NCBI RefSeq assembly: GCF_019059575.1
Contig: NW_024881503.1
Location: 1,550,001-1,614,000, forward strand
Length of the DNA: 64,000 bases
Direction of reading: 5' to 3'
Source: Amphibalanus amphitrite
Lineage: Eukaryota > Arthropoda > Thecostraca > Balanomorpha > Balanidae
How positions within the stretch are numbered: position 1 is the first letter of the stretch; every line of letters starts with the position of its first letter. Below the pieces are notes generated by a model, which saw only the letters and a list, made by a program, of their open reading frames with translations, had not been told where the DNA came from and made no database searches. Shown in pieces: positions 23,458-34,237 of this stretch. The translations under genes were made by a program, and so were the position numbers.

Positions 23458-23900
23458 TACAAAGGTCACTGGGGTCGGTTGAATCGGCCGGTGGCCCTGC
23501 TTCAACTGAACCGCAGAGAAGCGTTTCAATTGACCCCATCCGCTCCCGTTATCTCGCACGCGCCGTAAAGCACTTGTCAAACGAGCTGGAGGGACGGCAT
23601 CATGCTGAATGAGATGCCAAATAAGGTGACATTCCGGAGCCAGGAGTTTTTCTCTCAGCAAACAAAGGTATATGAGATATCACAAAATGCTCACAAAAAC
23701 GACTTCTCCCAAACGCCCCTCAAAAACACAAAAACAAGTGCCAAATCAAAATTACCGTCCGTTCGCCGCCCAAACGCCGTTGACAAACGAAGTGGTCGAG
23801 CGCGCATGCGCAGTGGTGTCGGCAACGCTATCTGTTGCATACTGTTAAAAGTAAAGGCATGTTTCATCTGACCCCGTGTTTCAACTGGCCCCGCTCTCCC

Positions 23901-24731
23901 CTACTGACGAGCGTATCAATGCATGGATTTTAATTAGCTGTGCTTGGCGCCTAGGGTCATGCTGATGGGTCGTTAACGTACCTAAATAAAGTAAATCGTT
24001 AACGGTTCACTGTTAACGGTTAGCATTCATCAAAGCGTCAGGGATAATCAACGCTAATAATTTGTAACGTTTATTGAGTAATATAGTCGCGTTTGCGTAC
24101 GCGTAAAGCGTTCGTCACACAATGACAACAGTAAAGGTTGGACAAGGAGTCCTAAAAAATGGTGAAAACCTACGTCTAAATAATTTACTCAACCATTCAA
24201 TGCATCCTTCATTTATCGGGTACGTATATGTGATGTGAAGCTTCTATAAATTCATGGACATTGGACATAAATGCTTAAATAAATACGTATATATTTGGAC
24301 ACTAAGTGCCGAATAACACGATAAGGGTATTACGGATTGGGACCTTTAATCTATTGACCCCCGATCTACTCGACCGCTGAATTTTATTTCAACACATTGA
24401 TCCTTCTAAAATTTTCCGTACGTACGAATCATGTGGCGTGGACGTCCGTTATTTGTAACAGACTTTCGTTCGTTCAAACGATTCGTTAATAAATAAACGT
24501 TGAAGCGAGTAGAAGCTAGGTATGATATCGTTTTGAGTACCTATCCACAAATTCCTCGCAGACTGTGAATTTGTATAAACATAATAGCTGCTCTTATTTT
24601 GTAGATAAATATTCCCCAGATTCTATAGCTTTTCTAGTTTAAAGCTATGTCGATAGGGCGTTACAACCAATTGATGCAGTTTGTCCCAGCCGTAGGTTAC
24701 GTCATCATTAGAGCTACGTTGCGGTAACCAC
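23901..24731. other. Spacer without recognised genes
   Basis: AT-rich, with several GTTAACG words. I see no gene or assignable repeat. Confidence 0.45.
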
Positions 24732-24984
24732 TAGAGATGTCAATCGGATACCAACTTTTTGGTATACCGATACCAAACCGATACCAACTCGGTATTCGCT
24801 ATTTCAATCCTAATGTGTTTGGTATTTTGTTGGTATCATGAACCCTCGCCAATGTTTAAGAGGCTAAGAAATCGGTAAAAAGTTGGTATTTTCCTCATGT
24901 TCCCAAGTTGGTTTGGTTTCGGTATTTCTCCACGGTTTTGGTTGGTATTTGGTTTGGTATCGGTATTCCGATTTTCCATCACTA
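24732..24984. mobile_element. hAT-type MITE with 8 bp target duplication
   Basis: The ends TAGAGATGTCAATCGG and (inverted) TAGTGATGGAAAATCGG are imperfect terminal repeats. The 8 bp GTAACCAC flanks both sides (24724-24731 and 24985-24992). The interior repeats GGTATCGGTAT-like words. The 253 bp element lies less than 400 bp upstream of the first visible GGH-like exon. Confidence 0.9.
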
Positions 24985-25367
24985 GTAACCACTAGTGACC
25001 CTGCAGGCGGGTTGGACGGGGGTGACGGGGATGTCACGGTCTCTCTACTACATTCTCCGTATGAAGATAAAGGAGTGCGTCTATTTTTGGACCGAAAGTC
25101 TGCGGTCAGTCTCTGTAGTATACCTTATTAGTGTTTACATTAGCGTGATTATGTATACCTATGCGGTGTGCAATGTGCATGCAATATGCATGTGTAATGC
25201 TGTTTTGATGAGGCAGAAATCCGGACCAGCCCGGACCTCCGGTATCAAATCACACGCCTGATGACGACTGCCACAGCCAGCCCCGGTTCCTATGCGGTTA
25301 TACACACTGCTCGGGTGTGCGTCTAATGACCATAGTATAAACACGGACCCGTGCCGTTACTCTGCAG

Positions 25368-28300
25368 GTCCGGCCGCCCGCAGCCACGCGGCTTCTGTTC
25401 CTGGCCGCGGCCCTGTTCACTGCCACAAGTGACGTCAGAGTGTCCGCTGACGTCACCAGCGAACTGCTGACGTCGGCTCTGAGGGAGGTCGACGACTTCA
25501 CACTGCCCGACACTCTCAGGTAGACCAGGGGAGGACCTCGGACCTCGAGGTCTCTGAATGACTCGTGAGACCATCAGCATGCTGCGTTGTTCTGAGTTGT
25601 TTTGCTTGTTCGCTGTAAGTCGTAAAAAAGAGATCGTATCTAACAACGATAGAATATGGCTATGCCACAATAGTTTGGCGGGCACTGGTTAATAAACGCT
25701 CAAACATACACGTGACCAGCGGACGGCGGTGCCGGCAGGGACGGCGAGCAGAGCCGGCTGACACAGCTCCTGGCCGGGGCCGACTGGCGGTCGCTGGCCG
25801 ATACCGCAGCACGCGCCAGTCGCAGCCCCCAGGAGGAACCCCCGCCCGAGAGACGGCGCAAGGGTCGCCGGCGCAAGGGAGGCCGGCGGCGCGGCGGCAG
25901 GCGGCGCGGCAGGAAGGGGCAGCGCCGCCGACGGCCCACCACGCCGGTAGGACTGCCGGGCGCGAAATTTGTATGGATAGCCTCGCCGGCACATCGACTT
26001 CGAACGGTCGCTGTTAACATATTTATATTGAACTAGGTATCGTATTTTATCGAGAGTTTAGATGGAAATGTATGGGATAGGCTCATCTTCCAAAATATTT
26101 AGCAACTTGATTTCAACGGCAATTCATAAAAAAGAGACATCTATCGCAACAGATTGAATTATGTAGTTGTAGTTATATCTGAGTACACGTGATTCTTCCC
26201 ACAGGCCCCTGAGACGAGCACAACGGGACCAAGATACGCCGCCCCTGTCTCTACCACCGTTCCAACAACGACGACTACCACCACCACTACCACTACCACC
26301 ACCCCCACCACGACAGCAACCACCCCGCCGCCTACGACGACGGCGAAGCCCAACTTCCACATCGCTCCTGCGGGCGCCGTCAACCAGAGACCCGTCGTCG
26401 GTGAGTATTGAATGGGTTTAGACATTAGCGTCGCCACGGGGGGGCAAGCGGGGCAGCTTGCCCCCCAACCTCGGACCGGGCACCCCCTGAGATCGATACA
26501 GATCCGATGAGATTTTGGAGTCGGGAAAAAATGGGGGTACCTTTCTGAGAATGCCTATGAGGTCAGACTCGGTTGAAGGGTGCAGTTCAGGCCAGAGTCG
26601 GAGTCGCAGTCGCCAAAATCTTCACGACGCCGATTCCAGACTCGGGAATGTCAATACTGTGATTCATTCCATGTTCCTAGTTGGTTCTTTATTACATTTT
26701 ATAGCCGATTTTCATAAGCTTTGAAGTGCTGACACAAAATTTCCGTTCAAAGTGTGACACTAAAGGCCGCCGTCCACTGTGCGGAACGCGTGCGGTCCGT
26801 ACGGAATTTAACACAGAACCCTATGGGCGCATCCGGTCCGTACGGAAATCGTGTGCGTTCCGTGCGGACCGCATCCGAACGGCAATCAGCTGTAACAAAG
26901 TCCAACATGTTGAACTTTTCTGCGGAGAACGCAGGCGGAACGGACGCGGTCAGGTGCAGTCTTCCGTCTTCGAGTTTTCAATTGCAAATTTAAGAAATAA
27001 TTTCAACTCTTTCAAGATGAAATAAGTAAACAAATTTTCCTTGACATGGCAGCACTATGATATGCTAGTAAATTGCTATGTTTTCTTTTATAATAACTGG
27101 TAATTGCTCTTCACAAAGTGTCAGCAAGTGTCCGTGAGCTTTCCGTCTGCGGTCCGGATGCGGTCAGCGTGCGGCGACATTCCTGACGGACTCCGGACGG
27201 AATTCCGTCACAGTGGACGGCGGCCTTAAATCTTAACTCTCGTCAAATGTCTGCGACAGACTCAAGTACCGTTCAAGTGCCACAGGGCTCATGAGCTTGC
27301 TTTTCACTGTTCAACAGGCTCCGAAGAAGCTCCACTGAGCTCTAAGAAGCCTTCAGAGGGCCCAAACCGGCCTCTGAGAGTCCCACTGGTGTCCATATTC
27401 CCTGAGGGCCCCGGCCCATACAGGGATCTTTGAGGACCTTACACATGCGTAGACCTCTGAAGGGCCACACGGATCTTTGAGAATACTTTCGACAATTTCT
27501 GAGAACCTTAGGCCTCTGATAGCTCAGCCGAGCTTTTGAGGCGACATATTTTGCACAACTCACGTGTGCCTCTGAGGGTCCCAGCACATGTTTCTTATGT
27601 CCCATGTAGAGTCCTTAGGGATTCGACACAGACCTCCAGGGTTCACACTGCTATCTGAGGGCTCCCGGCTCACCCTGGGCCTGGTCTCTTAGCGCCCGCC
27701 GCCCACCCTGGCTTCTGGGGGTCCCACCTTGGGCTCGGAAAGCCCTAAAGCACCACATAGGTTTGGGATGACCAACGCCGATCTTCAGGATCCTAAGCAG
27801 GCTTCTGAGAGCCCACACTGACCCTGAGTGGCCTAAAATGGCCTGGAAGTCCCAAGCCTGTCGCTAAGGGATCCCTTGCCGCTATGCCGTGCGAAATTTT
27901 GGTTCCGTTATCTTTTCTTCGCATTTGCAGCGCTGCCCTACACACGAAAAACGAGAAACTTTTTGTTCACACTCCCGTGTGAACAAAATACCTCCTCTCA
28001 CTGAAGCAAAGATGAATTAGGTAAGTACTTCCGATCCACACTTCCGACATTCAATCTCCGCCGGAAGCCCAACTTAGCTATCGGCGGCTGGGATGAGCCC
28101 TATGCATTTCACGTAGAACCTCTGCGACTGCATGCATGCGTGAATGAAGGTTTCAGCAAGGTGGTTCGATTACTGAGCGTTTTTAACCTTTTTCCTGGGT
28201 GATGATCATGAGCGACGAGCGTCTGAACGGGGGCTCTCTAGAGTGCGTCGGCAATCGCAGCTATTGTGATTCTACCGGTCGTGTTTTTGTCCAAAAATTT

Positions 28301-30185
28301 CAAAATTTTGAATTTTCTGTAAAAAATGACATGTCATAGCTAGAAGGAAAACCTTGTCACCATCGTATTCCTCACACCATTACGCGTGGAATGATATGTA
28401 AAATGAATGAGTAACAACTGGAGAAAGGCAAGATTTAACACAAAAGTTGATTTTGCCCCCCCCCCCCAACCGAAAATCTCTAGCGACGCCTATGGGTTTA
28501 GACATAAAAAAATGTCGAAGAATGCTTCTGAAAAGACGGCATCGGTAACGATGGGTGCAATCTAGTGTGTACATAAAATGAAAGGTTGTTTGCTGCCTTT
28601 CCGCATAGAATTTTGTTGACTGTTTAATTGCTCGGTAACGCATAATTCGTGCCTGATTATGAACGAGATAAACGTTGACGTAAACACCAGCTTAGAAAAA
28701 AGACTGATGAGTGCTGTGGCTTTCCTTTCGATTGTCATTCCTAAGTAAGCTGCCGTAGCGTGGCGGGCTCAAGATGATGCCATGACAGTCCTGCTTACCA
28801 AACCGCGCTGCTCTCTCTGCTGTCGGCAGGTCTGCTGACTCAGTCGCTGTCCAGGAAGCTGAACTCGCTGGTGGACGACCCTGACCTCAGTAGCTACATC
28901 GACTCGTCCTATGTGAAGTTCCTGGAGAGCTCCGGCGCCCGCGTGGTACCCGTCATGTAAGTAAACGCCAAATGTCCATATGAACCGCTTCAGCCGGTGA
29001 ACTGACCCATCGGTTTAGTCGGCGCAAGGCCAGAGTGCAGACGGAGAATTTAGGTTAAGTATTAGAATTAAACGATTTGAGGGTTAAAGCTAAGCAGTAG
29101 AAGCAAATAATTCATTGACGACTTTTCAGCATTTTATTACACTCCCAACATTGTGTGCTTGGGTAAGCAGTCCACGAACAATTCGTACTGTTTATGGTGC
29201 CCGTCCATAAGTGAGGACCTTATCTGATGATCCGTTGGACCGCCGACAGGGCGGACCAGTCGAACCACTACTACCGCGAGATGTTCCGCTACCTGAACGG
29301 CCTCCTCATACCGGGCGGCGCCTCCAACCTGGAGGACAGCGGGTTCGCCGCCGCCGCCAAGGCCCTCTGGAAGATCACCAACGAATACTCGGACGTAAGA
29401 ACGGCACGCAATAGCAAAATGACCTGTAGAAATGTCGAAATGCGAAATAGCCGTCACAGATTTCAATATGATGGAAAGAGAGTGAGCGAGCCGGAACAAT
29501 ATCCTTCAGTAACGGAAACATGGCCTTGCAAGAAAGCAAGGAGATTCAGCATTTAAAACTTTATAACTTATGTGTCTACTGGAGGAAACAATACGCTATT
29601 TTTCTGGTATCACTTGCTCGTCCTCCACAGGACCACTTCCCGATCCTGGGAATCGGCCAGGGGATGGAGCTGCTGGCCCGCCTGGCGGACCCGAGCGCTT
29701 CCTTCCGGGAGTGTCCAGCTACAAATGTGGCCTCTCGGCTGGACATAACGCCAGGTAAGGCGTCGGCAGCGCTGCTCTTTGGGTCCATTGAGGCACTGGA
29801 GTCTGGGTGAGTGCTTGCAGAGACGACTTACAAATGCATGCGATCATTTATAAAATGGAGCGTCACGTCGTAGCTTTGCCCCCTTTTCCGAGTGCAGAGT
29901 TCGCTCCAGTTCTATACGACTCACTCTCCCCCGATCCCGACCGCCGCGCTGATGTCACACTACCTGCCGCAGCCGGCCGCCGGAGTCGTCTGCTGGGCGG
30001 CTCGGAGGACCAGGTGCGGGCCATCCTCAGCTCCCAGCCGGCCACGGTCACCTTCCACGGACGCTGTCTCCGCCCGGGAGCGTTCCGGGCCGGCCAGCTG
30101 GGGAGGGAGTTTGATCTGGTGGCCACCAGTCGTGACAGCGCCGGAGCGCCCTTCGTCAGCGTCATCGAGCACGAACGGTGAGCGA

Positions 30186-30254
<69 letters not shown>

Positions 30255-30910
30255 GGGGGAGAGAGAGAGGGAGGGAGGGAGAGACGGTCCCGGACGATCC
30301 CGAACCTGCATTCAATTGAGGTCCAATTTAATAAAGGTGGTGAAAAATTAAAATCATGCTTCTTTCCGTTCACATGCCAAATTTGTACGCAATAGGCGGG
30401 GACTTAAAAGAGATAACTTGAAAGCAGCGGTGCTAAGAGCACCTCTAAAGACCACTTAGTAGAAGTAAACTTAGATGAGTTAAACTGATGTGCTTGCACA
30501 CCTTTGTTTGTCCGCAGTAAGCCGGTGTTTGGCGTGGCGTTCCAGCCGGAGAAGCCGCAGTTCGAGTGGTCGCGCGAGTCGTCCTCCAGCAGCATCCCGC
30601 ACACGGCCGAAGCCATCCTCGCCGCTCAGCACATCGGAAACGCATTTATAGGGGAAGGTGAGAAGATTATATGTGGATATAGATATATGTATATAGTCAC
30701 TAACGTTAGATTAATCGTCGTAATATAGAGCACTGATGATTTTTGTTCGTCGATTGACCTGGAACTTCTCTTTACTTTTCCCCAGTGAGAAAAAGTCGGC
30801 ACCGTTTTCCGTCGCCGGAGCTGGAGGAGGACTATCTGATCTTCAACTACGAGCCAGAGTTTGTGGGTCGACGGGGAGCCGACTTCACATCCTACTACTT
30901 CTTCTTGTAG
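25368..30910 (+). CDS. Gamma-glutamyl hydrolase homologue, catalytic Cys and His missing (exons joined)
   Basis: Nine exons keep one frame: 25368-25519, 25739-25946, 26205-26400, 28830-28956, 29250-29394, 29631-29754, 29898-30177, 30518-30657 and 30786-30910 (stop TAG). That is 498 residues plus an unseen first exon; human GGH has about 318. Exon 1 has a signal-peptide-like core ([14 protein letters not shown]). Exon 2 ends in an Arg/Gly-rich basic stretch and exon 3 contains poly-Thr. The GGH fold (peptidase C26, which trims folate polyglutamates in lysosomes or outside cells) starts at RPVVGLLTQS and includes [25 protein letters not shown] and the C-terminal Tyr/Phe-rich end. The nucleophile elbow reads GIGQG where the family has GxCxG (Gly codon 29655-29657), and the HPEK motif reads QPEK (Gln codon 30543-30545). 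The frame is otherwise intact, so an expressed pseudoenzyme is likelier than a pseudogene. An alternative reading extends exon 6 to 29806. Confidence 0.88.
26764..27226. mobile_element. PIF/Harbinger-like MITE
   Basis: Perfect inverted ends AGGCCGCCGTCCACTGTG are flanked by TAA at 26761-26763 and 27227-27229, the 3 bp duplication typical of Harbinger elements. The subterminal regions repeat GTGCGGTCCGTACGGA-like words in both orientations. It is 463 bp, non-coding, and nested in the intronic element. Confidence 0.88.
27240..27870. repeat. Degenerate tandem repeat (CTCTGAGGGTCCCA theme)
   Basis: Variants of CCTCTGAGRGTCCCAC recur every 30-60 bp in heavily diverged form. No coding frame is convincing. 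Confidence 0.55.
27890..28829. other. Remainder of intron before GGH exon 4
   Basis: Unassigned intronic DNA with a C run near 28457-28467. A pyrimidine tract leads to the acceptor TGTCGGCAG ending at 28829. Confidence 0.5.
30185..30285. repeat. (GA)n microsatellite in GGH intron
   Basis: An almost pure GA repeat begins within 10 nt of the donor of the exon ending at 30177 and continues as GGGA-type repeats. Confidence 0.95.
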
Positions 30911-31051
30911 ACGAGCGTCGGACCCTGCCGCCTCTCCAGATTGCAGTGTCATGTGGGCAATGCATCGGTTGCATTATATTTCGAGAAGTAAAGAAGTTTA
31001 TCAGTCTGTTCAGCGCACTGCTCGCTAGTTTTTTCGTTCAGCACCAATTAA

Positions 31052-32243
31052 CCCGCGCCCGGCTGGGGGTCATGGATTTCCACGCCCTGCTGGGGGGGGG
31101 GGGGTGTCTGAACAGTGAACACCCCCCTTCTAACTCGGCTCCTGGGCCACGTAGCGATACGTGGAAGGCGGCGTTCGAAAGAGAGCCAAAAATAATGACG
31201 AAATCACTTCTGTCATTTTTTTGGTCAGGTCAAAGGTCAGGTCACCAGAGGTCATTGAAGGCAAAATTTTGCCGATTTCCAGGTCGAATGTCGACAATTT
31301 CCAAGAAGCCAACGCATAACTCGGGAACCAATAGAGCTACAGCGCCGCGGAAAAGCGCATTCGATAGCCCTATTAACGTCCTTTCTGAATAATTCTTTCA
31401 GATTTGACCTAACGTCAACGGTTTTGCCTGCAGGGGGCAAAAACTGCAAAAATAGCCTATTTTTTTAACAGTTTTTCTGCAATAACTTTTGACCCAAGCC
31501 TTGTACGAGCTTACTTTTACCGGCATCGTGTTCCTCTCGTCAAGACGCATCGAATGAACTATAACTTGATCTTGAAAGGTCAACTTGAAAATTTGACCTC
31601 AGGTCAAGGTCATGACCTGACCGGAAAGGGTCATGTTGCATATCAGTCGATCCGTATCGTCAAGCTGAACACATCTAAGGCGTTTTCATCGCTCTAGCAT
31701 GCCTCTATCAAAAGTTATTTGCGAAAAACTGTTAGATACCATTCGTGACCTAAGATGACCTCAGGGGCATAAACAGGGGTCACAGACACCATTTTCATGT
31801 TCAGTAAGTCTAAACAACTTGTAATTCAGTGTTTGGAATGTTAATAATGTCATTTGTCCAAAAGAGGCGCATTTCAATTTTCTCCCATTGACTTACCTAT
31901 AATGGGGAGGTCGCAAAATTGACCTGACCTTAGGTCATCGATATCAAAATTCTGAGATATACATTTTGTACACGCTATTGCTCTTAGCAATCGCTAAAAG
32001 TTTCAAAGCGATCGGTCACTCGGTGTAGCTATGGCAGACATTGAAACTTTTTATGAGGTGAGGTCACTTCAAGTGACCTGGTGACCTGACCTTGAATGAC
32101 CTTGGTCTGCAATTTTCACAACATGTGTAGAATTGATGTATGATAAGGTGTACCAAAAACGGCGGCGCGAAGCGCCGCCGTTTTTGAGATATTCGCGAAA
32201 AATCACAAGGGGGGTGTTCAAACACCCCCCAGCAGGGCGCGGG
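31052..32243. mobile_element. piggyBac-like non-autonomous element (copy B), intact
   Basis: TTAA at 31048-31051 and 32244-32247 flank 1,192 bp with inverted ends CCCGCGCCCKGCTGGGG. Left (about 31092-31127) and right (about 32208-32230) terminal hairpins pair G runs with C runs through GTGTTTGAACAC-like stems. The interior has many AGGTCA/TGACCT words. This intact copy shows the state without the insertion seen in copy A. It begins about 140 bp after the GGH-like stop codon and may overlap that gene's 3' UTR. Confidence 0.9.
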
Positions 32244-32328
32244 TTAAGCATCAAACATACATTTTATAACCCAAGCGAATGACATTTTATATCAACACTC
32301 GAACGTATACCGGATACTCGTATTTTAA

Positions 32329-33254
32329 CCCGCGAGTTGCTGGGGGGGGGGGGCGTTAAACGCCCCCACTTTTTTCGCCGGGCCATAGCATAAAAACGGC
32401 GCGCCGCAGGCGCGCCAAATTTTGGTTACCCGTAGGGAATTGATTGGAGTTTATTGTGACAAAGTTTTAAAAAAATCGGTCGGAAAATTTTTGAGATATC
32501 GAGGTTTTATGACGTCATGATTTCTGAGTTTTCGACCAAAAACGGCATATGTTCAAAAAATCATATAAAATCACAAAATAGACATACAGACATGCCGTAA
32601 ACGCCATTAGACTGCCAATACCTTGATCAATCAAATGTCTATCTTCGATTATTGATTATCGTTCCGCATTTTCCATAATCTTGAACTGAATCTTGGCCAT
32701 TTCTCGTGACTACTTCACGACCATGATACATGCATTTCTTAAATTGAACTTTTTGAGCCAAACACGTACACATATGATAAAATGAATGTCACCATCGTGT
32801 TCTACGCCCCAACTTACCTATAAAACATGTGTCACAGGCTGCGAATATCAGTTTTGATTTTCGGGGATATGTGCCTACCCGGTTGACCTGACCTTGACCC
32901 TGACCTATGCTTGACTGACCCCTACATGGAGCTGACACTCTTGTAGGCCTTATATGATGGATTGTGCACCGTTTTGACAGAGTTTATGACGAGAGGCGCC
33001 CATTGCGAAGTCCTGAAGTCCATGCTACTGAAAGCCCGATTTCAGGTGTTTGACCTGACCTTGACCCGACCTGTGACCTCAAAATTCAACTTTTAAGTAC
33101 TCATCTGAAGTGTCTCGTCGCGTTCTTTCGTTTGCCGCCTCGTGCGTTTCGCTGCGCCTATTGGTTCTCGAGTTATCGGCTGGGGGCGTTTAACGCCCCC
33201 CCCCCCCCCCCCCCAGCAAACGGTGGGTGGCGAAATACCCCAGCAACTGCCGGG
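32329..33254. mobile_element. piggyBac-like non-autonomous element (copy C)
   Basis: TTAA at 32325-32328 and 33255-33258 flank inverted ends CCCGCGAGTTGCTGGGG and CCCGGCAGTTGCTGGGG. Both ends carry the same G/C-run hairpin with loop GTTAAACG or GTTTAACG, each run 6 to 18 long. TGACC runs occur near 32883-32925 and 33050-33075. It lies 80 bp from copy B. Confidence 0.88.
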
Positions 33255-33258
33255 TTAA

Positions 33259-34237
33259 GTACCTAAACTTCAAGATCATCATTTTAATCCTGACTAAAGT
33301 TGCTAATCGTTCCGTTGCTGCTATATCAAAATAGCTTGACTATTTTATACCCATCTTGAGTCTTGACTCTTGACCGACAGCGGCGAACTTCCTACCGCCA
33401 GCGTGGTGCTATTTGCGTACACAGATGTGCCGCGCTTTGGGATCGTGGCGATAGTTGTGCCAATGTACCATGCAGTGCAGTTGATTTTTTGTTTTTTTGA
33501 TTGGGCCGAGGAACATCACTTTTTATTATACAGACAAATGCACTTATGCACTGCGTGCGTTACTCCTTATTTACCGATGGATGACAACAGTCCGCTGGAT
33601 TAACATCGCCTGTTTTTATTGGTGTCGGACGGTTGAGACATGAATCTGCTGTGACACTGCCCGCTTACGTGCATTAGCGCGAATGCGCCGAGATCTGGCG
33701 ACCTTTACCGTGGCTAGGTTACAGAGCTATGCATGTATGTAAGTTACCTACCTAAGGTAACTATGTCATATGTGCCTTTTGAAAAGGCTGGGCCTCGACT
33801 ATTCTGCGTGGATTATATGGCACACAAGTCCGCTGTGCCCGCAGAGAGAAACGTTCCAAATGTTTGGGATCCATGCATGCGGTAACCGACGGGAGATGCC
33901 GAGCATCAAAATATACAGATATCTTATTACTGAAAGCAATATCTTTACATGCTACGTGCCTTTGTAAATGCGAATTTAAATGAGTTAAACACTGTCGGAG
34001 AATTGCTCATTAGAGGAGACGAGACTTCAATCCAGAACAAGTGAAGTCTCAGTCTCAGTCACTAAGCAGTCCTCAAAATAAGTCGCGCGTCCGTCTCTTT
34101 TCCACTTTATGGTAATTATCAACAATTCATCGATTTTTCATGCCAGCAATTAGCATCAATCCTGACTAACATATAAATAAATATAAACAATTAGGCTTAG
34201 TTACCTGACTCTACACCAACGATCCGAATGGGAACAA
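33259..34237. other. Spacer without recognised genes
   Basis: Unassigned AT-rich DNA; only short frames without recognisable products. Confidence 0.45.

Larger units (their letters stand above)
21062..23900. mobile_element. TA-flanked element with GGGGAGAGCGGGGCCAGTTGAA ends
   Basis: The ends at 21062 and 23900 are inverted copies starting GGGGAGAGCGGGGCCAGTTGAA, flanked by TA on both sides. The terminal word recurs inside as GGGTCAACTGAACC-like pieces (about 21270, 23460-23540, 23870). It encloses a TTAA element (21366-22263) and a second TA element of the same family (22562-23457). No transposase is encoded. The TA duplication is compatible with the Tc1/mariner group, but the superfamily is not certain. 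Confidence 0.75.
26426..28491. mobile_element. Intronic DNA element with 14 bp flanking repeat
   Basis: ATGGGTTTAGACAT occurs at 26412-26425 and again at 28492-28505. The ends inside it are loosely inverted (TAGCGTCGCC then a G run on the left; a C run, then TAGCGACGCCT on the right). It fills most of the third visible intron of the GGH-like gene, starting 25 nt after the donor. It contains a Harbinger-like MITE and a degenerate tandem repeat. No transposase was found. Confidence 0.65.

Noticed and set aside
29863-30395. GA-repeat-encoded frames rich in RE or SL
   Set aside because: They arise from the (GA)n microsatellite in the intron.
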